Of a DNA stretch of 64,000 nt, positions 31,769-44,548 are shown in pieces. This DNA comes from Piscicola geometra (lineage: Eukaryota; Annelida; Clitellata; Hirudinida; Piscicolidae). The notes under the pieces were generated by a model. The model saw only the letters and a list, made by a program, of their open reading frames with translations. It ran no database searches and had not been told where the DNA came from. The stretch is from positions 3,598,920 to 3,662,919 of the forward strand of contig OX030961.1 in NCBI GenBank assembly GCA_943735955.1. The letters are read 5' to 3'. Numbering within the stretch: position 1 is the stretch's first letter; each line of letters begins with the position of its first letter. A program made the translations under genes and the position numbers.

Positions 31769-31882
31769 TTTTGTGCTAATATATTTCATTAGTTTTTTGA
31801 ATCGATGAACAAAATATTTTTAAAATGTTTTTGTTAAGATTTAACAATTTTTTTAAGAATTTGTTTTTTGAAGGTTTGAGTG

Positions 31883-31888
31883 AATAAA
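31883..31888 (+). terminator. Poly(A) signal AATAAA after the K2P/Ig pair
   Basis: This is the first AATAAA after the Ig-protein stop. None lies between the K2P stop and the Ig start. Confidence 0.6.
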
Positions 31889-32089
31889 AGTTTAATCATA
31901 CATTTTTAAAAGTTTTAATTTTAAACGAAACATTTTTATGAGTTTTTGAATAAACTTTACAATTTGTCTTTTATAAAAATAGGAATTTAGCAAAGATTAC
32001 GACAGAGGGCAAGTATTATAGAAAAAATTAAGTATGAAAAAGACCTTAGATAATAATTTAAAATTCGATATATATATATTAAAAAATTA

Positions 32090-33160
<1,071 letters not shown>

Positions 33161-34500
33161 TTCAAAACGAAATAAATGCTTTTATCGGGAATATAATTTT
33201 CTATTAATTAAGAATCATTATCTTAAACTAGTTTTTTCTACATAAATTTGTTTGGCTCGTCAAAATATTTGTAAAAATGTTGCTTGGCAAAGTTTTTTGT
33301 TCTATTACTATTAATTGGTTCAAGTAATTTATAATTCTTTAGAGTAAAAATAAATTATTAAAAAAATTATTTTTGCGCATTTGAACAGATTACTTTCAAT
33401 AAACTTTTGAAGCATTGACTTCGATGCTTAGAAATACTCAGATCCCCTCCAAATTTAAATAATCAAAGAAGAAAAATTGAGCTTCAAGCCTTTGGTAGTT
33501 TTGATAATTTTTTGTACTTAAAAAGTTTTCTTAATTTGATATTAGTTAGAAAATTAAAATAATATAAAGTTTAAGTAAGGCTTATTGTATTTAAAATTTG
33601 CATTACTTTAATAAGGTCACTCTTTCAGTTGAAAGCTAGATTATAAAATTGAATTTGACCTTCATTCAAACGTATTTTTTGCTTAGAAGTTTGATCATGA
33701 ATAATTTCAAAGTATTTTTGATTTGCTCCAAAATCCATGAAAAATTCAAGTCTCGTAAACCCGATGAATCGATGTTTTTGAAAGTTCCAAATTCTAAGCA
33801 TATGTCAGTCATAACGAAAAACTCGCTGGCCAATTGACTGACAGATAAAAAAATCTCAACTTTGTTGACACGATTTATTTTTGTTTTTAATTCATTATTT
33901 TAACTTTTATTTTGATCAATTTAAATAATTAAATATTCAGTTTCACTTTAATTTATTTAATACAATGCCAAACATTAAATGGATAATTTTTCTTCACGTT
34001 ATGTTTCACATTTTTATAAACATTCATTTAAAATCTATTTATCAATGGTTTTAACAATGTAACACAAAATCCTGGCCGAAGAATATAAAAAAGTATTAGC
34101 TATTTGCGACTTTCGTCAGCCCAAATTTTGGGGCTTTTAATTAACAATTTTACATATTTATTAATTACTTTTAATTTTCACATGAAATTAAATCTATGTG
34201 TATTTATATTAAATTTTAATTAAAGTGACAAACAAAAATAATTTCCACTAATGTTTTAAAAGGGACATTTTAAATGTTCTTTTGAACTTTCCTTATGAGA
34301 ATTTATTGACAGTAAATGACATTAATGAAACACCGTTTACGAATTGAGCTTTTCAAATCCAGAAAAAAAAAACTTTTTTGAACGTTTGCGATAGTGCACA
34401 GTTACAGAACTGCCTCGATAATTTTCTATCTAATTTCAATTCTGAATGAAACTAAAACTGGCCATAAAGAAAGATAACGTCAGCATTTTTGTGTTATTTA
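33161..34500. other. AT-rich intergenic DNA
   Basis: No exon, repeat array or recognisable element found on either strand. Confidence 0.5.
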
Positions 34501-34505
34501 AATTC

Positions 34506-34874
34506 CTACTCTTCTCTGTTGAGTGGATGAAATGGAGGCTGTTCATAAATAAGGAATGGAGAGAAATAAAAAGAGTGGAAGGGTGCTTGTTGGATGAGAG
34601 GGTATGTACTGAAATGTGAATCATTCATCAGGAGGTGACTTTGTGGACTGAATAATCGAGCATCCTCTTGCCTCTTCCACTCAGCCTTATTGGACGCTAG
34701 GAAAAGAATTTGATTGGGTGGGTAAGGATGGGAAAAGAAAAAAGCTGGTTGGTTGCGGATGTGGTCACATGTGATGGACTCTTCAGGCAGCAGTCTCAAC
34801 TTACGAATGATCCTTCGAATCCTTTTCTGCTTTCTCCACTTTTTGAACTTCGCAATTTTCTTTTCGAGCTTCAT
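34506..34874 (-). CDS. Possible coding exon, basic N-terminal helix, unidentified
   Basis: An open frame of 122 codons on the minus strand begins immediately after a good acceptor (CGAAACTTTCAG at 34875-34886) with MKLEKKIAKFKKWRKQKRIR. It continues RIIRKLRLLPEESITCDHI before becoming Phe/Pro/His-rich and less protein-like. If real, the exon probably ends at a donor inside the frame. No family match is recognised and no partner exon was found. Low confidence. Confidence 0.25.
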   Translation of the reverse strand: MKLEKKIAKFKKWRKQKRIRRIIRKLRLLPEESITCDHIRNQPAFFFSHPYPPNQILFLASNKAEWKRQEDARLFSPQSHLLMNDSHFSTYPLIQQAPFHSFYFSPFLIYEQPPFHPLNREE

Positions 34875-37800
34875 CTGAAAGTTTCGATTAAAGTTGAAGT
34901 TTTATTTTATTTTTACAATTTTAAATACCAATTAAGAAAAATTATGAGTAAACATCCTATAAGGAATAATAAATACCGTTCTTTAGAATTTAAGATTGAA
35001 TGTAGTTCTAGCTGCGGGACGCTTAAAACCTCATTTAAAATTCCCCATAGACTCTTCGTGGAGTAAAAAACGATACACAACTAGACATTAAAGCAAGAAA
35101 GACACTTAACAAGTTCGATGAAGTATTAAGGTAAAGTTGATGAATTGTGCTGCGGGTGATAAATGTTTGCCAATGCGTCTAAGCCTCAAAAGCTCATTCT
35201 GGGAAGAGGGCATTCGTGAGCATGCGTGTATTCATTAGTCGCCTGATGTATTGTCCGTGCAGATAATGTTATCGGCGCTCTCAATTATTAGAGATAGCCA
35301 ATTAACCCGTCTACGACTTACTCCTCGTAAAATACCCGACGATGTTTTCTACGTTTTGCAATAAAAGATGTCTTATCCAGGCGCGAACATTTCGGAATTC
35401 GTTCAGGATTCCATGATTCTAAACATGCTATATTTTTATATTATTATCATGCAAATTAATAAAGTAATTTTCATGCTTGTACTCAGATTTAAAATGAACA
35501 TATAGACATATAAAATATTAATGAATTATTTATTTAATTTATAACATGAATAAAAATCCATCTTTGCAAATAAAGATCTATCAAACTGATAAAAATTTAA
35601 AAACCTAAGAATATATCACAGATCTTAGACATTATCTGTTATTAATTCTTTCACTCTAACCATTGATAAATAACACATGAAAAAGTTTAAGTTTAAAGTC
35701 AATGAAAATTTTAAATCTTCAATATTATACTAAACTGGTGAACTAGTTTTCTAAAAATTAATTTAGACAAATTTCTTTTTATAGGTTATGTGCGGCATAC
35801 TTGTCAGATGAGGCCTATCATTTCTCTGAAGCCTTTAAAACAGTACCGAAAGGGTGGCATAAAACTTGGAAGTAAGACGTAATGTATGGCAGACTTGAAT
35901 AGATAAGAAGTCGTAAAGATATGGTGATGGTGTGGTTGCTTGGCAAGACGATGAGTCAAACGAAAAATAGAGGTGCTCAAAAGACCACTTTTATAGGCCT
36001 ATAAGAAAGCTATCTGCTCAGGGTTTATATGAGATCGATCGAAAAAAAACTTGAATACAATTTTATTGTGAAATACAACCATTTTAGAATTACAGGGAAA
36101 TAATGAAGAAGCCTCGATGAGATTAGATGTTTCAAACGATAATAAATCTACAAGCATGCATAATGAAATACGGCGTATACAAACACAGAAAAGACAAAAA
36201 AGAGCAAAATATAGAATGAAGAGTAGCTTTGAGGGATTGGGGGCGGAGGAGACAATAAATCAGAGAGATGGTACACATGCTGAAGGGGGATTAAGGAGGT
36301 CCATAACGCGAGCGCAGTGATGGAAGATACTATTTATCGGGCATAAATATTAAATATGACCTATCAGGCATAAAATACATGGCACCTTGACCCGTTATTA
36401 AAGAGCAAAATGCTCGACAATATCTCGCGCGATAAGGGGTCGTTAGGCTTAGAAAAGAGCCTTCAGCATATTTTATGGAGGCGCTAAGGTGTGGAGAGGC
36501 TATCGATTGCCCATCCATCTGGGTCTCTGCAAACATGGCCTCGACATGACAGTGTTTGTGGAGATGTACTTGGTGCTGGCGAAGATAAGAGCTGTTCTGT
36601 TGGCACGGTGGAAAAGGAGGTAGCTGCAAAGCGCGGAAAGTATTCCAGTTATTGTGAAGAAATGCGCTGTTTGAAGATTGATAAAATGCCATCTTGAAAA
36701 TCACTTCTAGCATGCTTATTTGTTAAACGCTCAAAACCTCTGTGATATAAAAGAGCTAGAAAAGAAAGGGAATCGTTTGTTTTCGCCTCCATTTGAATAT
36801 ATGCCCCATCGGATCGTCTCTTCCCTACATTAATTCACAGTTTTTTAAACAGCTTTTTCGAAAATGTTTTTGGTTTTTGAAAAAACAGTTTTTGGTTAAT
36901 AAAATAACACTATTTTCGAACTTCAAAAAAGTCATGAATTCCAAGCATTGATATCAAACAGAAAGACCCATGTTTATACAGTAAAAACTGTTCAATAAAT
37001 TTATACGGTTCATTCTACAAAATTTTACGAAATGTAAATATTTTCTTTAAAAAATTATTTATAAAATGTTCAAACAGAAGTCTAAGTATTTAATTTAGAA
37101 TGATTGTCCGAAACGCTGGTGTTTTTTACGCAGAAGTAATAATCACGACTTGGAAGCGCAAATTACTATCCACCGCGTCGTTAAGCCGTCCCGAATGCTT
37201 GTCTATCACGTTACCCTACCATTTGAGACTTTTCGAAACGAAAAAATGTTTGCATCAAACTTTTATGTTCAAGCTTTTCAGTTTAAGACAAACGATAGCG
37301 TGTTCAATCTTCAACGAAGAGCAAGAATACTTGACTTTTATTCGTTACTTTAAAAGTAATCAAACTCAAAAAAATGAATTCATAAAAATTCAACCATAAA
37401 TACGTCGGCTGTGATTTATTCTTGATGAGAATAATGATGATATTCAATAAAGTTTCAGTGGCTGTTGAAGCGAGAAATAGCCCCAAGCGGGACTAATGAA
37501 AACCCCTCCTTGCTCCTATAAAAAACAATTCTATCAAAAAGTATTTGATCTAAGAGTTAAACATTTTTTTTTAGAAATTCAGAAAACTATAATTTTGGAA
37601 GTTTAAACTAGCGAGAAGAATGGAAAAAACCACGAAAAAACTATTAAAGTTATTTTAAAATAATAGTATTAGACACAATATCCCTTTTCTAACTTTCCAA
37701 GTTAAAATTTTATATGACCAACACCCATGCAGGAATTTTAAGCTTAAATGACAAGCGATGTATTTTACTGCTTTTAAATAGTTTTGATTCTGTCTATTAT

Positions 37801-40370
37801 AAAAGCATAAATGCATTGGTAGTTCAACTTTATAACTCTGAAACTACCAAATTATTTAAATAAAATCAATTAATGACCACTAAAGCAGCATTAAAAACAT
37901 AAAAATAATCTCTCCAGCTACAACCACACACTGTCTTTAAAAGTCGCCCTAAGCGTGGATTGCATTTGCCCATTTGCCTCAAAGACACCTAACGTATGCG
38001 AGCCCAAGCACTAATCACATCTTGGCACTCAGCAAATGCATTTCTGCAATACAATCCTCAACCGCCAAGGCCGATGCTACCGAACAATCCCCTAGTACAT
38101 CAATGCTTCCTAGGAAGGCTTGAGTAACGCTTTCAAAGAAGATAGTTGTGTCTTTGAAATGCCAAACGTTTGAACGTCAAACGCATAATGTCGCGTTATC
38201 TGAGAATAAAACTTTGAAAACTCGACGTAGATACAATGAAACTACTTACCACTGAAGCGGCCTTTGCAGATGAGGTCTGATAAGAGATGAAATAACTGGA
38301 AAAATGGTTAGAATACTAGAGTGACAAACTTCTAATCGCTTCTATTATGTTAACACTAAAAAATGCATAATAATTTAAGAAATTGTTTTTCTTAGAATAA
38401 AATACTTTCAAATGAGTCCTCCAGGAGGTTTGATAGATCTGCACGGCGTTTTCTTGTGCAGCACTCACCACCGCATCTAAACAACAACAACCACCGCATA
38501 CACGATTCAGCTATTTATACCCGCGCTTCATCCTCTCTTTTATATTCTTTTTTCTACAAGAATAGATATTTTTATTTTGAAAAAATTTACAGTACCAAAT
38601 GTAATAATAATTTTTTCTCCTTTTTAAAGATATTTCTGTCAAATGACAATAAGCGACGTTGCTTATTTTGAATGCTCATGAAGACAAATACATCCCGACC
38701 GTTTCTAATCGTTTGATTAAATATTAAATCTTTCCCACGTTTTGTTTATATATTCGTTGGATAGATTCTGTCCATTTAGTTGATTTCTAACAAAAAAACA
38801 AGACTGAAAAATGGTTTTACAAAAGACGGGAGTATCTTAATCTCTTTGTTTTTCTATGCATATTCGCTGCAAAACGATGGACGTTCTTTTCAATAAAGAG
38901 CGCATAGCAAGCCTATAACGAGCAACTCTGCCTTCAAGCTGGTGATTTAGATGCTCCCGCAGACCGGCAAAAGCACGAAAAGTGCCGTCAGTCTTTCTAT
39001 TCAGGCGCAGAGACTTCAAAGACTGTAAAGATCTCCTTAATCGCCTTTGATTCCGTAAGAGAACGCCTGCTTATGACTGGAGAGTGGCGCTTTTATCGTC
39101 ACATGGCTTCCTTAACGGCTTCGAGTGCATTCAATATTCTTCCATCAATCAGCAAGAATGACATTTGAGCTTGAGTGATCGTCGCAGGTGGAACCCAAAG
39201 CGATTTATCTTGCCAGTGAGCCAACCTCCATCCCTGCAAACAACAAACAACAAGAAATTATTGACACGTCCCTGAGACGACTACTATACGTCAGGCTTCT
39301 TAATCAGTTAATTAAATGTTCACTCATGTTTGAAATCCAATTTCCTCGAAAAGATAAATATTGTTTTTTCGGCATTTTGTTGTTTCATTATTATTAAACT
39401 GTTTTGGAGATTACAGCCTACATACAGTAAAACCATTAAGTAAGATAATATCTAGAAACCTTCTAAGCTGAATTTAAAGAAGGTATTCATACAAACGACT
39501 AGGCTTTTTTGAAATTAAAATTAAAGTCATTCAAAACAGCGGGGGTAGAACAGATGCAATGGTTAGAGAAAATAGCTGGATTAAAAGAGATTCCCAAATG
39601 CGACGGGCCAGCCAAGCGCTCAATCATATTAGGTCACCATATCTGCTCGTTCGCCATTACGTCCCAGGTTAATTATAAATTTCACTTTTAAGCGCTTTCA
39701 ATTAATAATATCATTATTCGCCTGATAGCATTGCTAGTCCGGATGCATTCATGACCGGAGTTTTAAAAGTTGCAGTTTTGTCTGTTTTATGCTATAAAGG
39801 TTGAAATGATGTTTCATTTTTTTCTAATGTCAATAATTTAATTAATTTTTTTCGACTAAATTGTTAAAGGTTTTTTAAATGTCTTATGATTACATTTTTT
39901 CACGCAAATACTTTTTTTGAGAAAGAATATCTTCGCTACATCGTATTTAACAAAAACTATTCTAGTAATATAAAGGAAGAAAACATTGAAGTTATCACAA
40001 AATCTTTAAATAATATTCATTTTATGGCTTTTTAATGATCGATATTTTTTATTTTGAAAGACCATAATTTGAAAAAGTCTTCACGATAGGTTTGGTTACT
40101 AGAGAAAACCGTCTGAAACGTTTATAGCACAACTTGAGCACTAAATGATTCTCTGCGATCATAAAAAGAATAATAAATTGAGAGTTCTCAACCCGTGAAA
40201 CAATGGAAGGTAATGACTATTTGAAGGTTGCTTCTGTATGAATACTAGCGGATTGATGAAGTATATTCATCTTTAACATATATCTCATGTTGAAGAGTTC
40301 ACTGGAGCGAAACTGAACAAGCTTGAATGAAAAGTTGCGCATTGTTAGTTAGATAGTCAAATGTTGGAGG
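34875..40370. other. Gene-poor interval with GC-richer unique islands
   Basis: I found no supported gene. Against an AT-rich background several unique, higher-GC islands stand out (about 35150-35400, 36370-36660, 37925-38170, 38880-39260). They have no open frame of coding quality and no tandem structure. They could be conserved noncoding elements serving the downstream reeler gene or another neighbour; this is inference. Confidence 0.4.
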
Positions 40371-40377
40371 AATTGGG

Positions 40378-40386
40378 TATATATAA
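40378..40386 (+). promoter_or_regulatory. TATA box of the reeler-domain gene
   Basis: TATATATAA, followed by a GC-mixed stretch and the first ATG in the transcript at 40475, about 95 bp downstream. Confidence 0.6.
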
Positions 40387-40474
40387 AAAAAGGGAATGAT
40401 CGTCTGCTGGTGTTCGTGTACGTGGTGAGTGCTGGTCCGTGTCGCCAGGTTTTGTGAGACGTCAAAAAGCTGAA

Positions 40475-42342
40475 ATGTTTGCGAATTCTGTTTTGCTTAT
40501 ATTGTTTTCAGTGATGCATTTTCGCTTCAGTGCATGCCTAAAATGCTCTGGTTTTGATGGTGATCCTGAAAGTGCTGCAGGGCCCATTGAAGAAGCTTCC
40601 ACCGCGCCTCTCAGACTGACTGTAAAGGACATGCAAGGAAACTCCACTTGCACTTTCACACCAGGAGTTCCCGTCGTAGGTCTCGTGCTTATATTCAATT
40701 CATCTTCATAAATTCCAGGCTCTTATATCCACCCACCACAAATCTCCAGTCTGGCTGACAATCACAAGTGAAAAGGCAATAAAGTCGTTGAAGATGCAGG
40801 CATTCCAGGTGATGCAAGATATTCCGTTGGGCAGTTGGATCGTTCTGAAGCCTGAAGACAAGTTTGAAGCGATGAGTTGTACGTCACTGCATGACACAGT
40901 GGCCAGTAAAGGAACAGACATCCAGGCTCGAGTCATCGAAGCTCTGTGGACCTCTCCTCTCAGGAGTGCTAACAACGTCGAAATAATGTGAGCGTATTTA
41001 ATACACATATATGCAAACATTGAAATATTAGTGAAAAACTTTGAAATTATTTGCCTAGGGGATTACGGAATGAGTTACGAAGCAAATGACATGCAGGGTC
41101 GCGAATATTCATGCATACAAAACTTAAACATCCTTCATAACAGGCTTTACTAGGTGTTTTAGCCGTTATTTTTATATATTCAAAACATTTTTTACTGGCA
41201 GTTTTTTATATTTAACTTTTAAATATCTAATGATATATTTTCAATTCTTGTCCAGCTGTTTTGCTCCATTAACCTTTGCAATTTTGGCGAATAGATGAAA
41301 GATATTCATTAAATGGCAATTTTCCTGCAAGTTGAAATCTTTTTGCACTAGTGGATAACTCATAATTGAGTATATTTTTATGATTTGGTTCATAAAAAGA
41401 GTTGTAACAATTTCAATTAATTGGATTCTTTCGTTCCACAAATTACATTCCTGACTTTGAAAATACTATTTAATTTATGAAAATTACTTTATTCTCAAGA
41501 CTCTTTCAAAAAATGTCTCATATTTCATCTCAACTTTTCTTAGATAATCTTAGTCAAAAAATAATCCGAAGGATAAGAATTTTTCATTTAAATTAATAAC
41601 CATTAATTTCTTCGTTTATGTCACAAAAGACCTCATAAAAGCAGTAAGGCGATGCCTTGAAAGGTGGTCAAAGCTTTAGACAAGACGAGTTGTCACGTTT
41701 GCCTTCCATTTTATCTAATGGGGGGCGTGAAAAATGTCAGGAACGACTCACAAATCACACACGGAACACGTGAGACGATGCATTAAGGCCTCAGTTTGAA
41801 GAGTTGAACTTTATGGAGTTCTGAATTTGAGGCTTCAAATCTTAAGAACGTTCTTTAGCTTGTTGGGAATGTTACAACGTAACAAATGTAACATTGGTGC
41901 ATATATATTGTAATAGTCTTTAAACATTTAATAAGATGCATTTTTAGAAGCGTAAATGGAACTAGTGATGGAGTGTATGCAGCTTTAAAGTGCTCATAAA
42001 TTGCACACCAAGTCGGCTTTTGCTGTTAAGAGAGCAGAAAGAAAGCTTCATTAAGCCTCTTTAGATGAACGCGGCATTTAAATATTCAAGAAATTCAATT
42101 AAACTACTAAAAGTAAATGTCTGTAGACGTATTAATATGTTAAACAACAATTATTTACATCCCTACAACAAAGATTCACATTACTGAAATCACAAGCCAA
42201 CTACTACATACGCTAAAAAGTACACCCCTACTACTACTACAGAGTGTCGCTGCAAGATGGAGATGGCAAAAGGTGGCTCAAGTGGAACTCTTTCGAACTT
42301 AAAAACTCGAGAACAGCACGTGATCGCAAGCAGTTGTCTTGA
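40475..42342 (+). CDS. Small secreted reeler-domain protein, 3 exons
   Basis: Exons 40475-40675, 40719-40987 and 42243-42342 sum to 570 nt (189 aa plus TGA), all in phase. An N-terminal signal peptide (MFANSVLLILFSVMHFRFSA) is followed by a reeler (reelin N-terminal) domain: CTFTPGVPVALISTTHKSP, VWLTITSEKAIKSLKMQAFQ, a central GSWIVLKP, then CTSLHDTVASKG and VIEALWTSPLRSANNVEI. The third exon ends the protein in a basic WLKWNSFELKNSRTARDRK tail. Reeler-only secreted proteins include insect defence proteins and related haemolymph factors, so an extracellular or immune role is possible but unproven. A TATA box lies upstream. The 1.25-kb intron 2 and the last exon are less certain than exons 1 and 2. 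Confidence 0.72.
40988..42242. other. Intron 2 of the reeler gene
   Basis: AT-rich with no recognisable exon. It contains GC-mixed unique patches around 41640-41800. Confidence 0.45.
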
Positions 42343-42438
42343 ACTGATTACCGCGATGGTTCATAAAAAATGTCTTCAAAAACGTATTCATTGAAAAACC
42401 ATTTAACTCCATCTTCAAGTATCCTAAAACTAATTTAA

Positions 42439-42579
42439 TCAACTTAGCGGCTTGATGTAGTCAGCCATTGCCACCATTACTTCCACCATTTCATTTACCT
42501 TCTCAAGCAATTCCTGATCTATCTTCGATTCAATCCTTCGCAACACCACAAACTGCTGATAAGGCAGATAGACTTTCAT
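42439..42579 (-). CDS. Putative 46-residue protein, TATA-driven, unidentified
   Basis: On the minus strand a TATATAAAC (42701-42709) is followed about 100 bp later by a short ATG ORF (42608, MANKMK-stop). An in-phase-distinct frame then starts at 42579: MKVYLPYQQFVVLRRIESKI, continuing into a helical ELLEKVNEMVEVMVAMADYI and ending KPLS-TGA. The frame is also open upstream without ATG through an AG at 42610, so the segment may instead be the last exon of a longer gene. Composition looks coding. I do not recognise the family. It is convergent with the reeler gene, whose stop lies 97 bp away. Confidence 0.4.
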   Translation of the reverse strand: MKVYLPYQQFVVLRRIESKIDQELLEKVNEMVEVMVAMADYIKPLS

Positions 42580-42701
42580 GCCATTCACTACTTCATCTTG
42601 TTTGCCATGCCTAGAAGAGCACTTGTCTAGGTGTAAGTGTGGTGCGTCTTCAGTAAAAGTTTGGTTTTTGTTTGTCCTAATGAGCCCGCAGTGTTCGGTG
42701 G

Positions 42702-42709
42702 TTTATATA
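42702..42709 (-). promoter_or_regulatory. TATA box on the minus strand
   Basis: TATATAAA in the context CTATATAAACCACCG upstream of the small minus-strand ORF, with a plausible start region 25-35 bp downstream. Confidence 0.45.
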
Positions 42710-43125
42710 GGAATCATATAGATTTAACGAGTCATTTTATTATTTGTATTTATTAATTTAAGCTACAAAAAACACAGTATGTTATATACTTTATTTCCTG
42801 ACATGAATGTTTTTTATCTTTTCTTATTTATTCTGTTAATTATACAAATTATACAAATAATTAATTATACAAATTTTGCCATTCTTGACTGCAGTTTAAT
42901 CCCCTTACACGCATCGCGGCACAGTGACCCACTAATGACAATAGAAAGTTCACTCATGCATTGTCTTACGTTCACTTCACCAAGGCTTTCGCTAGACTCG
43001 CGTTAGGTAGACGCCTGTGAAGGTCGACAAGGGTGGCAGAGTGAACCGAATTTCGAAAAGTGAACTCAAATACTTCAACTTTATTTTTTCAATCACGCTG
43101 CATTTGTGTTTTTGTACTAATTACA

Positions 43126-44548
43126 TTATAAATCCCATATGAAATACTTGTTCCCGTTCGTTGAGTACTCATTCGTGTTCTTCTTCTGTTTCTTTTCATT
43201 CTAGGAAGAGTTTAAGGATGAAAGCAGAAAAAAAATAATATGAAAAAAATATACCTTCATTTGGACGTTCCATCTTGTTGATCTGAATTTATAAATAACT
43301 TTATTTATTGAAATTTATCAAAATAATAAAAAAGACTCATATGAATAACCATTTAACGATGAATTTAGGCACCTGTGCAAGCACCATGTAACACCACATA
43401 CCCTGTAACACACACACACCACCACAGCATACCCCTTACCCCAACACACCATCACTACATGCCACCACAAACCCTTTAGGAGTTAAGACACCCTTCTTTT
43501 GCAGTAATTTTATTACCTCTAAGGTGACTAACCTGCAGAAGATTTATAAATTCGTATGTATTTATACGGAGAAATTAGATTTATAGCATGACTCAGTGTT
43601 TGGGCTGAATAGATCAAATGGAAACAGGAATGATGAAAAAATTTTTTAAATTATATTCATGATGTATAAAAACATAGACATAAGAGTCAAGTAATTTAAA
43701 TTGCAAATTTTTTGATTTAAAATTCGATTTTGAAAGACCAAACCTGCTTGTGCCTAGCCTATTCTGTAGACCCTTCACACTGTATGACAACTTCTCTTCA
43801 CAAGCCTTCATTGCCCTTCTCTCTAGGCAAGTGTACTAGAAAAAGAAAGAGATGGTGGTAGAAAATTCACAGAAGCAAAACGAAGAAGCTTCAAAGTAAT
43901 AAGAATGAAAGCCTGTAAAAAGAACATGGCTATCACAAAAACATGCTCAAAATAAGCATTTTAAAGAGTCCCATTCACCATAAGATCGTCGCCTTGTAGG
44001 TCTTGTAAGGATGCATCAGTTGGGATGAAGCCTTTAGTCTGCATTGGAAAAATAATTAAATTGTTAAATATTATTTTTTATTACTCTCTGTTAATTAAAA
44101 ATATATTTTATCCAGTTCAATAATGGTTAAAATAGAATTAATTAAAAATTATAATATAATATAATTGATGAATAATAGAGTCTCCATGCCTTTGCACAAG
44201 AATTGCAGTAGTGTTTTACAGGGAACTGTTCTTCCCTTTCAAGTCTGAAGCAAACCGCATGCTGCCATACACAACACCCCTCGCAGAAAACCATCAAACC
44301 GTCATTCTAAGTGCATTAAATTGATATTTATTCATAAAGCAAATATTTCTATTTTATTAGCTGATTTAATTATTAAATTTTAATATTATACTAAGTCTTA
44401 TTTACTAAGTTATTTAAAATAAAAAAATACTTAGACGTTTGAAAAGTAATTTTGAATTGATTTTTTAAAATTTCATCAGTACCTCGTTAACTCCACACAG
44501 GCACAGAACGGTATCTTCCATATTTTGCACTTCATCATTCGATTGCAT
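43126..44548 (-). CDS. Unidentified 106-residue protein, 5 exons
   Basis: Exons 44548-44483, 44038-43979, 43835-43744, 43282-43255 and 43200-43126 join in one phase-consistent frame (321 nt, ending TAA). It starts MQSNDEVQNMEDTVLCLCGV and continues TKGFIPTDASLQDLQGDDLM. Next is a Cys-containing helix YTCLERRAMKACEEKLSYSV with KGLQNRLGTSR, then a Lys-rich tail. Acceptors of exons 3 and 5 have strong pyrimidine tracts. The exon 2 donor (ATG|GTGAAT) is fair; if it is skipped the frame ends 6 codons later at 43961, giving a 47-residue variant. No family is recognised, and no signal peptide or membrane helix is seen. The first three exons are more secure than the last two. Confidence 0.45.

Noticed and set aside
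36330..36713. 127-codon minus-strand ORF in the gene desert
   Set aside because: Lies in a GC-richer island but shows no domain, no splice context and no codon pattern better than the opposite strand.
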